Source: DAOSCP01 sp035379625
Lineage (GTDB): Bacteria > Bacteroidota > Ignavibacteria > Ignavibacteriales > DAOSCP01
NCBI GenBank assembly: GCA_035379625.1
Contig: DAOSVM010000002.1
Location: forward strand, 62,001 to 126,000
DNA length: 64,000 bases
Reading direction: 5' to 3'
Below are positions 54,223 to 63,399 of the stretch, piece by piece (the stretch's first letter is position 1; each line of letters opens with the position of its first letter). Under the pieces are notes generated by a model. It searched no databases. It saw only the letters and a list, made by a program, of their open reading frames with translations, and was not told the origin of the DNA. The translations under genes and the position numbers were made by a program.

Positions 54223-54762
54223 ATGAAAAAAATTTTACTATACATATTTACTACAATAATATTATTTGCTCAAGCGGAGTATAATCCAAAGTATATACTT
54301 AAAAAACAAATTTTAGAAACAAAAAAACATCCAACTATTGTAAGTGATACCTTAATAAAAAGCCCAACTAAAGATACTACAGCGCTTATAAAACCAATAA
54401 AAAATAAGCAAAATGTATTGGAAATAATTATACTATATAAATTATATTTTATTTATGCAGGTATAATAATTATATTATTGATTACTTTTCTAATTGTAAT
54501 AATGTACCTTAAAAACTCTAAAAGTAAAAGAAAAATAAAAAAAATAGAATATATAAGGGATGGAAGAATAATTCCTGAATATAACAAACAATTAATAAAA
54601 TTCAGAAAAAAATTACCTGATAGTGATTTTGTTAAGACTGATAAAAAAGAAATACTGCAACAAAACGCGAAAGAAATAGGAGTTACTGTTGGTGAATTGG
54701 AACTTGCAAGTAAAATTAAGAAACTTAAAGACAAAAAAAATAATCCGAAAAAGAAAAAATAA
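54223..54762 (+). CDS. Hypothetical membrane protein at the head of the flagellar cluster
   Basis: A 179-residue protein. It has an N-terminal signal-like segment (MKKILLYIFTTIILFAQAE), one membrane segment at about 76-96 and a basic cytoplasmic tail. The tail has a helical block ILQQNAKEIGVTVGELELAS and ends in a Lys-rich stretch. The layout (signal, TM, short basic tail) recalls FliO or SwrB-like flagellar accessory proteins, but I see no decisive motif. Its stop overlaps the next ATG by one base. Confidence 0.5.
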   Translation: MKKILLYIFTTIILFAQAEYNPKYILKKQILETKKHPTIVSDTLIKSPTKDTTALIKPIKNKQNVLEIIILYKLYFIYAGIIIILLITFLIVIMYLKNSKSKRKIKKIEYIRDGRIIPEYNKQLIKFRKKLPDSDFVKTDKKEILQQNAKEIGVTVGELELASKIKKLKDKKNNPKKKK

Positions 54763-55901
54763 TGTTAGAAAACATTAGAAATAAATTTAACCAAATTAAA
54801 CTTACCGAAATTTTTGATAATCTCACCAAACCAAAAGATATTCAGCAAAAACCAATTTTTGATAATACAAAAGTTCTTATTGAAGTTTTAGATAAAATCA
54901 GTAATAATGAGTATAAAATATTAGTCAATGGTAGATTGTTTGTTTCTAATTTACCTGATAATTTTGTAAAAGGAGATATACTTTTAGCGAAAGTTTTACG
55001 AGCAAATCCGCTTAATCTTTCATTGGTTAATATTCTACAGTTTAGTGAATTGAATGATAAAAATCAGTTAGCAATTTTATTACAATATTTAAAACTTCCA
55101 ATAGATGATACATCACAAGCATTATTACGAGCATTCATAAAATTAAAAATACCAATTGTCAAAAGTAAATTTGAACAAATCTTAAGCAAATTATCAGATT
55201 CTGGCTTGATATTTGATAACGAACAATTAGAAACTATATTAAAATTATATATAGTGTCAAATAAAAGTGGATTTAAATTTGATGCAAATCTATTAAAATT
55301 GTTCTTTGATAGAGATGATGAACTATATTCAACATTTCTTGGGAATTTGCAAAAGCTGATAAATACCGTAAAAGATAAAAACCTATTGAGAATAATTAAT
55401 GAATTTTTGATATACGAGTTGGATGATTTGAACCAATTTAACCAAGTATTTGATAAAACAAAGATTGTATTGTTGTTGGATGAGCTTGTAAAATCTAATT
55501 TGTACAGTGAATACAGTGAATTGTTGAATATTCTAAAATTTAATTTAAGTCGAATAATTTTAAGAAATAAATATTTAAAGTTCATAAATAGACATAAGGA
55601 TTTTTTAATAGTAAAAAGCAATAATAAATTAACACTATTAAAATATAGTTACGAAAAAGTAAATCCAGAACAATTAGATAACGTTGAAAGACTGCTAATC
55701 TTTTTCAAACTTATTAATATAGGAAATCTCGAAACTGATTTGTTATTGAATAGTAGTAATTTGTATATAAAATTTATTGGAAACGAAGTAATATTAAAGA
55801 AAATTGAAGAAACTCAAGAAAATTTAATAAGTCAGGTAGAAAAGAAATATAAAATTTCAGTAAAAATATCGCTTTATAATCCGGAAATTATGAATGGCTA
55901 A
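54762..55901 (+). CDS. Possible FliK-like flagellar hook-length protein
   Basis: A 379-residue soluble protein rich in Leu, Asn and Lys. An early beta domain (IEVLDKISNNEYKILVNGRL ... KGDILLAKVLRANPLNLSLV) and a helical segment (LPIDDTSQALLRAFIKLKIP) match the pattern of FliK-like proteins of this phylum. The C-terminal 60 residues (strand-strand-helix-strand ending VKISLYNPEIMNG) could be the FliK C-terminal fold. The assignment rests on weak pattern and location before flgF and flgG. Confidence 0.45.
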   Translation: MLENIRNKFNQIKLTEIFDNLTKPKDIQQKPIFDNTKVLIEVLDKISNNEYKILVNGRLFVSNLPDNFVKGDILLAKVLRANPLNLSLVNILQFSELNDKNQLAILLQYLKLPIDDTSQALLRAFIKLKIPIVKSKFEQILSKLSDSGLIFDNEQLETILKLYIVSNKSGFKFDANLLKLFFDRDDELYSTFLGNLQKLINTVKDKNLLRIINEFLIYELDDLNQFNQVFDKTKIVLLLDELVKSNLYSEYSELLNILKFNLSRIILRNKYLKFINRHKDFLIVKSNNKLTLLKYSYEKVNPEQLDNVERLLIFFKLINIGNLETDLLLNSSNLYIKFIGNEVILKKIEETQENLISQVEKKYKISVKISLYNPEIMNG

Positions 55902-56097
55902 AAGTTTAAATGAAATAATAAATGAAATAAACAATCTAAGTAATGTTGAAGTAAGAGAAAAATTCAAAAATATAATAAAAGAATTCAAAGAACATAAAAT
56001 AGATGTGAATGTAATTGATGAAGCTGAAATAAGTGAGAGAATGAAAAAAATTATGTTTGAGACGATATATTATGTTGAAAAAATCAATAATGATTGA
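55894..56097 (+). CDS. Small helical hypothetical protein in the flagellar cluster
   Basis: A 67-residue, strongly charged, all-helical protein. It overlaps the FliK-like gene by 8 bp and ends 8 bp before the flgF start, so it is embedded in the operon. It could be an FlhB-tail-like or chaperone protein; no family is recognisable. Confidence 0.5.
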   Translation: MAKSLNEIINEINNLSNVEVREKFKNIIKEFKEHKIDVNVIDEAEISERMKKIMFETIYYVEKINND

Positions 56098-56105
56098 GGT
56101 TAAAA

Positions 56106-56819
56106 ATGGTAAAAGGATTATATGAATCTGCAAATAGCTTATATTTCAAGCAAAAGAATTTGGAAATTGTGGCAGAAAATTTAGCTAATATAAATACAAA
56201 AGGATATAAAAGAGAGTCGCCTTTTGCGGAACTTATGAGTAGATTTGATACAGATGAAATAAAACAAAATAATTATACAGATTACTCATCAGGTGTTATT
56301 TCTAAAACAGATAATCCTTTGGATTTTGCAATTGATGGGAATGCTTATTTTGTAATAGAAACAAATGATGGGGTGGAATTAACAAAAAAAGGAAAATTCA
56401 AAATCGATAAAGATGGTTATTTAGTTACAGAAGATGGTTACAAGTTAATGAGTAATAATGGATATGTAAATTTAGGTTCGGATTGGGAAAGAAATTTAGA
56501 AGAATTTTCTGTTGATATAAATGGAGAAATTAAAGTTAATAAAAATATTGTCGGTAAATTATTAGTTGCTACAATAGATGATCCAAAAGTTGTTGAAAGA
56601 AAAGCTGGTTTAAACTTTGCAATGCGTGACAATAATTTGAAATTAGCTCCAAATGATCAATTTAAAGTTCTACAAGGGCATTTAGAAGATTCAAATGTGA
56701 ATCCAATTCAAGAAATGCAACAAATGATTGAAATTGATAAAAGTTTTCAAGCTGTACAAAAAGTAATAAATACCTTGGATGATAGTTTAGAAAAAGCAAA
56801 TCAAATTGGTAGATTATAA
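56106..56819 (+). CDS. flgF: Flagellar basal-body rod protein FlgF-like
   Basis: A rod protein of about 237 residues. N-terminal flagellar rod motif KNLEIVAENLANINTKGYKR, the central beta part GNAYFVIETNDGVELTKKG, and C-terminal NPIQEMQQMIEIDKSFQ. The start ATG 56106 is preceded by GAGG; the upstream TTG at 56094 is rejected. FlgF rather than FlgG is chosen because flgG follows directly and this one is shorter. Confidence 0.88.
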   Translation: MVKGLYESANSLYFKQKNLEIVAENLANINTKGYKRESPFAELMSRFDTDEIKQNNYTDYSSGVISKTDNPLDFAIDGNAYFVIETNDGVELTKKGKFKIDKDGYLVTEDGYKLMSNNGYVNLGSDWERNLEEFSVDINGEIKVNKNIVGKLLVATIDDPKVVERKAGLNFAMRDNNLKLAPNDQFKVLQGHLEDSNVNPIQEMQQMIEIDKSFQAVQKVINTLDDSLEKANQIGRL

Positions 56820-56833
56820 TAAGGAGAAATAAA

Positions 56834-57631
56834 ATGGCAATTAGAGCATTAAGAACAGCTGCATCTGGAATGTATGCGCAACAGATTAATATAGAAACAA
56901 TTGCAAACAACATTGCCAACGTTAATACAACAGCATTTAAGAAAAACCGTGCAGAGTTTAAGGATTTAATGTATCAAGAAGTCTACATAAATCCACAAGC
57001 TACCGTACAGCCGGGAATAATTGGAACAACAGACACAAAAATTGTAGTTGGTAACGGCGTTCAACCAGCGTCAACATCAAAAATATTCAAGCAAGGTGAT
57101 CTAGTTGCATCCAACGGACCACTTGATTTTGCAATTTTAGGTGAAGGATTTTTCCAAATTCGTAAACCTGATGGAAATTTTGCGTATACAAGAGATGGTT
57201 CATTTAAACTTTCTGCGGAAGGTTATGTTACAACAGCAGATGGATATATTGTAGAACCAGGTATTGTATTGACAGATAACATTAATGAAATTTCTGTTTC
57301 TGCTGATGGAACAATTACTGGTATTGATACAGCTGGAAACTCTATTGAGTTAGGAACTATACAAATAGCTAAATTTATAAATCCTGCTGGTCTTAAAGCA
57401 ATAGGTGATAATTTATACATTGAAACAGAAGCATCAGGAAGACCTATTGTAGGTAGACCAGGTGATGAAGGATTTGGAGTAATAAAACAAAATTATTTAG
57501 AACATTCAAATGTTGATATAGTTGAAGAAATGGTTAATATGATAACCGCGCAAAGGGCATACGAAGTAAACTCAAAAACAATACAAACTGCCGAAGATAT
57601 GATGCAAATGACAAATAATTTAAAGAGGTAG
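56834..57631 (+). CDS. flgG: Flagellar distal rod protein FlgG
   Basis: 265 residues, standard FlgG length. N-terminus MAIRALRTAASGMYAQQ, ANNIANVNTTAFKKNRAEF, the FlgG-specific early LMYQEVY, and the C-terminal YLEHSNVDIVEEMVNMITAQ RAYE. SD AAGGAG lies 8 bp upstream. It stops exactly where the convergent sensor gene begins its 3' end (57632). Confidence 0.96.
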   Translation: MAIRALRTAASGMYAQQINIETIANNIANVNTTAFKKNRAEFKDLMYQEVYINPQATVQPGIIGTTDTKIVVGNGVQPASTSKIFKQGDLVASNGPLDFAILGEGFFQIRKPDGNFAYTRDGSFKLSAEGYVTTADGYIVEPGIVLTDNINEISVSADGTITGIDTAGNSIELGTIQIAKFINPAGLKAIGDNLYIETEASGRPIVGRPGDEGFGVIKQNYLEHSNVDIVEEMVNMITAQRAYEVNSKTIQTAEDMMQMTNNLKR

Positions 57632-59941
57632 CTAGTTATTAGCTTCCTCTTCTTCATCAAACCAAATAAATTTAGATAATTCTTTAAATTTCTTTATAGA
57701 ATTGTTAACAGCTTCGTATTGGTCGCTTATCTTATTAAAGCTTTTTGTAGGTACAAGTTCAAGTAATTTTTTTGCTTCAGATACAATTTCAGGTAGTTGT
57801 TTATTTCCAGCAAAATCAATTATTTTTTGAGCAACTTCACTAGCTTTATCATAATCATTCATAAAAAAGTTTTCAGCAAAATCTAACATCAAATCTGTAA
57901 AGATAGAAAATGTTTCTAATAATAATTTTTTAAGTTCAGGTAAATCGTTAACAGTTAGATTTGTCGAATCAATTTTCCAAATTTCAAGAAGTTCAGTTGG
58001 TAATATACTTTGTTGCTTTGGTGCTTCGTTATTTGGAGAAACAGATTTTACAAACTCCCACAAAGTGCCTAATAACACGTTGTTATTATAGATTTTTCTA
58101 ACATTTATTAAAATTGAATAATTATCTAAAGTTTCAAGTTCAATATGAAAAGAATTATTAGAATTTTCTAATAATGAATTATAGAAGTTTTCGAAAGCCT
58201 CTACATCATTGAAAAGCGGTTTAATATGGTTTATAAATAGTGATACGTCTTTTTTATTTAAAACTTTAGCTGGAAGTGGAAAATCAAACATATCACAAAC
58301 TACTTGGTTTATATTTACAATTTTATTGGTATTATCTTGAAGGATGATACCGTTGGTAAAAGAGTTTGTTAGTGCGGTTATGATTAGATCTTTGTTATTT
58401 ATCAGATTTTTATTTGCTTCCCAAGTTTCATTTTGCAATTTTGATTGTAAATGAAAAGAAATATTATGCCCGATGATATTTAAAATGTCTTTTAAAGTTG
58501 CAACAAAATTTGTATTTAAAGCGTTGTTCTTATCCATAAAACTTAAAGTACCCCACAGAGAATTATTTACATAAATAGGAATCCCTGCGTAACACTTAGG
58601 TTGAAAATTTAAATAAACTGGATGATTAGCTAGTTCAGGGAAATGATTTAAATCTGCAAAAACCGTAAACTCATTATTTTTAATCGTAAATTCACATAAT
58701 GTTTCAGTTATTTCGAAATCTGTATTAGCTTCAAAATTAAATTCACTAGAATCAATAGCATAAATTTTGTATGTTGAATTTTCGATACTAGCAAGAATTC
58801 CAGTAGAAAAATTGAAGGATTTTTTTACTAATTGTATATAATCGATTATTGTATGGTAAAATGAAACGTGTTTTTTATTATTGATAGTATTTAAATCATT
58901 GAGTAAATTTGTATAAAGTGTAAGTTGTGAATTGGAGTTTTCAAGAGAAATTTCGTAATCTTTGAGTTTAGAAATATTTTGGATAATTCCATCAATTGTA
59001 TAATTATCATCAAATTCATTTTTTGAAATTAGAAAGTTATGATTTACCCACTCAAAAGTATTAATTGAAGTGTTTAGTCTATAAATTAAGTTAACCGAAT
59101 TTTCACCTGAGGAAATAGCTTCTTGTATTTTTTCACTGAAATTGTCGCGATCTTCGTAATAAATATAATTCAACCAGCAATTTCCTATTATTTCAAACTT
59201 GAAAAAGCCGTATGAGTAAATATTATCTGAAATATTATTCACTGTAAAATCAGGATAAGACAAAGTGACTACTATAGTTGGAGTTTTATTAAGAAGAGAT
59301 ACAATTTTTTCATTTTTAAAGGATTTTAAATGAACTTCAAAATGATTAGCAATGAACTTAGAGATATCATTTAAAACTTTAATCAAATTATCAGCTAATG
59401 AAATTTTATGAGTTGTTTCAAGGAGTAAAAAGCCAAATAATTTATTATCACTGAAAAAGAAAGGGAAAATATTAAAATTATTAATTTTACGATTATTTAA
59501 GATTTCAGTCACATTGTTTTGAATATCAGTCCCTTGTTGGAAAAAATCAAAAATATATTTATTATACGTAGAAATTATAGAAATTGTTGTTTCAACATCG
59601 TGCGATTGAGTTAAATTAGTTATGGTTAATGGTGATGAAATAAATTCATTTGGTAAGATAACAGCAAAAACATCAAAATAGTTTTTAAGTAGTGAGTTTA
59701 ATAAAATTGTTAGCTCACTAAAATTTTCTTTTAAGTTTACGTTATTTGAAAATAATTTAAATATTTCTAGTTTAAAGTTATCCAAATTAACTTGAGAAAG
59801 TGATATCTCAACATTTGAATTAGAAGTTCTGATAACTTTCAGCTCTGCTTGATTTGCTTGTTGTTTAAGGAATTCAAAAGTTTCTTTTCTTAAAGAATTT
59901 AATTCATTTAGCAAATCGTTGTGGGTTATATTGTTTGACAT
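57632..59941 (-). CDS. Multi-domain GAF/PAS sensor protein with degenerate HPt-like tail
   Basis: A 769-residue soluble protein. By eye: an N-terminal GAF-like region (about 30-195), a PAS-like domain (about 205-330), a second GAF (about 345-500, including CYAGIPIYVNNSLWGTLSFM) and another PAS (about 515-640, GIILQDNTNKIVNIN). A helical tail (660-750) follows, reminiscent of an HPt bundle but without the phospho-accepting His. No kinase, cyclase or methyl-accepting domain is present. It shares with the protein at 4178-5764 the look of a sensor that lost its catalytic core. It lies among flagellar and chemotaxis genes on the opposite strand. Confidence 0.6.
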   Translation of the reverse strand: MSNNITHNDLLNELNSLRKETFEFLKQQANQAELKVIRTSNSNVEISLSQVNLDNFKLEIFKLFSNNVNLKENFSELTILLNSLLKNYFDVFAVILPNEFISSPLTITNLTQSHDVETTISIISTYNKYIFDFFQQGTDIQNNVTEILNNRKINNFNIFPFFFSDNKLFGFLLLETTHKISLADNLIKVLNDISKFIANHFEVHLKSFKNEKIVSLLNKTPTIVVTLSYPDFTVNNISDNIYSYGFFKFEIIGNCWLNYIYYEDRDNFSEKIQEAISSGENSVNLIYRLNTSINTFEWVNHNFLISKNEFDDNYTIDGIIQNISKLKDYEISLENSNSQLTLYTNLLNDLNTINNKKHVSFYHTIIDYIQLVKKSFNFSTGILASIENSTYKIYAIDSSEFNFEANTDFEITETLCEFTIKNNEFTVFADLNHFPELANHPVYLNFQPKCYAGIPIYVNNSLWGTLSFMDKNNALNTNFVATLKDILNIIGHNISFHLQSKLQNETWEANKNLINNKDLIITALTNSFTNGIILQDNTNKIVNINQVVCDMFDFPLPAKVLNKKDVSLFINHIKPLFNDVEAFENFYNSLLENSNNSFHIELETLDNYSILINVRKIYNNNVLLGTLWEFVKSVSPNNEAPKQQSILPTELLEIWKIDSTNLTVNDLPELKKLLLETFSIFTDLMLDFAENFFMNDYDKASEVAQKIIDFAGNKQLPEIVSEAKKLLELVPTKSFNKISDQYEAVNNSIKKFKELSKFIWFDEEEEANN

Positions 59942-60078
59942 ATTAAAACCATTTAATTTAATTTTAAATATAAAAAAAATTGTTAAAATTTGTAATAAAT
60001 AATTTTTTGAAAAATGAAAAAAAAAAATTATATTTTACTTACAAAAAAGTAAAATAAATAAACAATATAAAGTTGCCT

Positions 60079-61440
60079 ATGAATGAAGAAATAATTACTA
60101 GATTGCAAGATCCTGATCCGGATGAGAGAAGGAGAGCAGCAGAAGAATTATTAACTGCTGAATTAACGGAGGATATTATAAAAGCTCTAGCAAGTTTGCT
60201 AGAAGATCCGGATAAAGGAGTAATTGATGCCGTATCATTTACATTAGCTTATAACGGGCACCCCAAGATTCCATATGAAGTTGTGCCATATGTATCTTCC
60301 CCGAATATTATCGTAAGAAATTTAGCTGGTGATATTCTGCTCAAAATTGGCGCACCTGCAATTCCTGCAATGGTAGATTATATTGATGTTGGTAATGATG
60401 ATGATAAAAAATTTGTAATCGATTTATTAGGTTTAATGGAAGATACATCCTCAATACCAAAGATTTTACAAGTGATGGCCGAAAATAAAAATGATAATGT
60501 TATTTTAGCTTGTATTGAAGCTATAGGGCATTTGAAATATCCTGGAGCTTTAAATGAAATTATAGCGCTTTATCATTCTAATGAATTATTTAAGCCAACT
60601 TGTATTGAGGCTTTAGGCAACATAGGTACAGATGAAACTTTAAGTTTTATGTTGCAACAATACAATAATGAAGATGAATTGACTAAATTCTCTATTATTG
60701 AAAGTTTAGGTTTAGTAGGTAATGAAGAAACTTTCTTTTTCTTATTAGCAGAATTAAGAAAAACAGAAGGCCCATTAAAATGGCCAATCATCGAATCTAT
60801 ATGGAAATTAAAAGAAAGATATCAATTGGATATACCATTTGATGAAAGTATAAAAAATTCTATTTTATCTACACTCCTTGAAGCCGAAATGAAATATAAA
60901 ATTCCAGCTGCTCATTTAATTGTTGTATTTGATGACAAAGATATTTTGGATGCTTTGATTAAAGTATTTGGTTTAGATTTTGAATTAGATAGTATTATCA
61001 AACCAAAATTAATAGACAATGCAAGAATAGTTTTCCCAAAAATTGCAGAAATCTTGAAAGAAAGACCTAAAAATACAAAAAATCTTTTAGAGTTTATTAA
61101 AGAAGTAACCGATATGGTAGGTGTTGAAAATATTAGAACTTTAACACCTATAGAATATAGAAATTTAGTTGATGCAATTACAACTTGTGTTGACCATCCT
61201 AATGAAGAAGCAAGAAAAACAACTCTAGAATTATTATTTACATTAGAACCTGATACAGCACTATTATTCCTTGATAATTTTGCAACAGATGATGATATTT
61301 GGAATAGGATGAAATTATTAGAAATTATTGAAACATATGATGATCCTAGAGTTATACAAGCATTGAATATTTTAGCCCAAGACTCTGATGATATGATCAG
61401 AGAAAGAGCACAGTGGTTATTATCACAAAAGAATAATTAA
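60079..61440 (+). CDS. HEAT-repeat protein
   Basis: About 453 residues of tandem two-helix repeats: LQDPDPDERRRAAEELL, VIDAVSFTLAY, VIDLLGLMEDTSSIPKIL, ACIEAIGHLKYPGALNEI, CIEALGNIGTDETLSFM and so on to the end. Such solenoids are protein-binding scaffolds. Its place just before cheR and two cheY genes suggests a chemotaxis or motility partner. The ATG at 60079 is preferred over TTG 60073. Confidence 0.8.
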   Translation: MNEEIITRLQDPDPDERRRAAEELLTAELTEDIIKALASLLEDPDKGVIDAVSFTLAYNGHPKIPYEVVPYVSSPNIIVRNLAGDILLKIGAPAIPAMVDYIDVGNDDDKKFVIDLLGLMEDTSSIPKILQVMAENKNDNVILACIEAIGHLKYPGALNEIIALYHSNELFKPTCIEALGNIGTDETLSFMLQQYNNEDELTKFSIIESLGLVGNEETFFFLLAELRKTEGPLKWPIIESIWKLKERYQLDIPFDESIKNSILSTLLEAEMKYKIPAAHLIVVFDDKDILDALIKVFGLDFELDSIIKPKLIDNARIVFPKIAEILKERPKNTKNLLEFIKEVTDMVGVENIRTLTPIEYRNLVDAITTCVDHPNEEARKTTLELLFTLEPDTALLFLDNFATDDDIWNRMKLLEIIETYDDPRVIQALNILAQDSDDMIRERAQWLLSQKNN

Positions 61441-61451
61441 GAAGTAAGAAT

Positions 61452-62606
61452 ATGGAAGATAATAAATTCACAAATACAAATTCATTTTCAAGTAGTTCAA
61501 CATCAAATACACAGGGGAATTCTTTCGGTAGCGGATATGGAACGAGTGGTTCAGGTTTTGGTAGTTCTAATAATTTTAATACATCAAATAGTTTTGGAAC
61601 TTCTAATAGCAATTCAAGTTCTTTTGGTGGTGGTTTTAGCGCAAATAAATTTTCAAGCAATAGTACAACACAATCAGGTAGTTTGGGATTTGGGAATAAT
61701 GCTGCTGGGCAAACACAAACTCAGGACGCATGGGAACCATCAGAAGGGGCTTTTGGTGCAAAAGTAGCTCCTGTAATGTCTCCGCAAACATTTGAACAAT
61801 GGCGTTCTTTTATTTATGATTTATGCGGAATTTATTTCCAAGATAATAAAAAGTATCTTTTAGAAAGTAGATTACAAAAGAGAGTTTCTTTTTTGAAATT
61901 AAACGGTTATGAGGATTATTTAAATTATTTAAAGACTCATCCCAACCGTAATGATGAACTAAAATACCTATACGAAGCAATAACAATTAATGAAACTTTC
62001 TTCTTCAGAAACCAACCTCAGTTAGATGCTTTAGTACAATCAATAATACCAGAGATTGTTAATACAAGAGCTAAAGGGCAAAAATATAAATTGAGAGTTT
62101 GGAGTGCTGCATCTTCCAGTGGTGAAGAAGCATATTCTATTGCTATGATGTTTCAGGAGTTAGTAAAACCAAAATATCCAAATTTGGAATTGGAAGTAAT
62201 AGGTACAGATATTAATTATCAAGTTGTAGAAACAGCCAAAAAAGGTGTGTATAGGGAATATTCTATTAGGAATACTCCACCATTTTATTTAAAAAAATAT
62301 TTTAAGATGATTGGTCCAAATACGTATGAAGTAGATCCTAATATAAAGAAATACTGTTCTTTTAAGGTAATGAATTTATTAGATGATACAGCAATGAGAC
62401 AAATGAATAATTTTGATGTTGTTTATTGTTGTAATGTTTTAATCTACTTTGATACCAAAGCTAAAATTAGAGTAGTATCACATTTATATAATAGTTTACA
62501 AAAACCTGGATATTTGTTTATTGGATATTCTGAAACGTTACACGGTATATCAAAAGCTTTTAAACTAATAAGTTACCCAAAAACAATTGGTTATAAGAAG
62601 GAGTGA
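61452..62606 (+). CDS. cheR: CheR-type methyltransferase with Ser/Gly/Asn-rich N-terminal extension
   Basis: The C-terminal 270 residues are a complete chemoreceptor glutamate methyltransferase. It has the N-terminal helical domain (YFQDNKKYLLESRLQKRV), ITINETFFFRNQPQLDAL, SAM motif WSAASSSGEEAYSIAMM, EVIGTDINYQVVETAKKGVY, and the terminal CCNVLIYFD ... GYLFIGYSETL. The first 95 residues are low-complexity Ser, Gly, Asn, Phe and Thr with GFGSSNNFNTSNSFG-like repeats, not part of ordinary CheR. It is followed at once by cheY. Confidence 0.93.
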   Translation: MEDNKFTNTNSFSSSSTSNTQGNSFGSGYGTSGSGFGSSNNFNTSNSFGTSNSNSSSFGGGFSANKFSSNSTTQSGSLGFGNNAAGQTQTQDAWEPSEGAFGAKVAPVMSPQTFEQWRSFIYDLCGIYFQDNKKYLLESRLQKRVSFLKLNGYEDYLNYLKTHPNRNDELKYLYEAITINETFFFRNQPQLDALVQSIIPEIVNTRAKGQKYKLRVWSAASSSGEEAYSIAMMFQELVKPKYPNLELEVIGTDINYQVVETAKKGVYREYSIRNTPPFYLKKYFKMIGPNTYEVDPNIKKYCSFKVMNLLDDTAMRQMNNFDVVYCCNVLIYFDTKAKIRVVSHLYNSLQKPGYLFIGYSETLHGISKAFKLISYPKTIGYKKE

Positions 62607-62613
62607 TAATATA

Positions 62614-62979
62614 ATGAAAAAAGTAATTTTGGTAGCTGATGATTCACCTTCAATAAGAAAATTTGTATCTTTTTCATTGACTATGCAAGGTTATGAGGTA
62701 ATTTCTGCTTGTGATGGAATGGAAGCATTAGAAAAATTGCCCAATTCTAAAGTAGATTTGGTAGTAACTGATTTAAATATGCCTAATATGGATGGATTTG
62801 AGCTTATTAAAGCTATAAGAGCGAATCCAGAATATCAGGAATTACCAATAATAATACTATCTTCATTATCATCAAGTGAAGATATAGAAAAAGGTATGAG
62901 TTGCGGGGCAAATTCGTATTTAGTTAAACCTTTTGACCCCAAAAGAATACAATATGAAGTTTCTAAATATTTAAGTTAA
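62614..62979 (+). CDS. CheY-like response regulator (first copy)
   Basis: A single 121-residue receiver domain. Acidic pair VADDSPSIRKF, phospho-acceptor Asp in VVTDLNMPNMDGF, Ser in ILSSLSS and Lys in YLVKPFDP. The ATG at 62614 is chosen over 62587; an SD-like GGAG lies upstream. There is no output domain. Chemotaxis or a scaffolded adaptor role is inferred from context. Confidence 0.92.
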   Translation: MKKVILVADDSPSIRKFVSFSLTMQGYEVISACDGMEALEKLPNSKVDLVVTDLNMPNMDGFELIKAIRANPEYQELPIIILSSLSSSEDIEKGMSCGANSYLVKPFDPKRIQYEVSKYLS

Positions 62980-62994
62980 TTATAGGAGATAGAA

Positions 62995-63381
62995 ATGAGT
63001 GCACCTCTAAAATTTTTGATTGTTGATGATTCCGTTACTATGAGAAGAATTGTAGCCAATACACTAAAGAATTTACAATATAATGATTTTGTAGAAGCTG
63101 GTGATGGTAAAGAAGCATTAGCAAAGTTACAAGCAGATCCTTCCCTAAATTTCGTTATAACCGACTGGAATATGCCTGTTATGACCGGTTTAGAGCTAAC
63201 CAAAGCGATAAGAGAAGATCCTAAATTAGCTAAATTACCAATTTTAATGGTAACCACCAGAGGTGTAAAAGAGGATATAGTTGAAGCTTTACAAGCAAAA
63301 GTTAATAATTATGTTATCAAACCTTTCACTCCTCAAATATTAAAGGAAAAAATTGATCAAATTCTAGCTAATTTACAATAA
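62995..63381 (+). CDS. cheY: Chemotaxis response regulator CheY (second copy)
   Basis: A 128-residue receiver domain closest to true CheY. LIVDDSVTMRRIVANTLKNL at the N-terminus, VITDWNMPVMTGLELTKAIR with the phospho-Asp, the Thr in MVTTRGVKEDIVEAL and Lys in YVIKPFTP. The DWNMP block and adjacent cheZ mark it as the flagellar-motor regulator. SD TAGGAG precedes it. Confidence 0.93.
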   Translation: MSAPLKFLIVDDSVTMRRIVANTLKNLQYNDFVEAGDGKEALAKLQADPSLNFVITDWNMPVMTGLELTKAIREDPKLAKLPILMVTTRGVKEDIVEALQAKVNNYVIKPFTPQILKEKIDQILANLQ

Positions 63382-63399
63382 AAAGGGAAGGTGTTTTAG

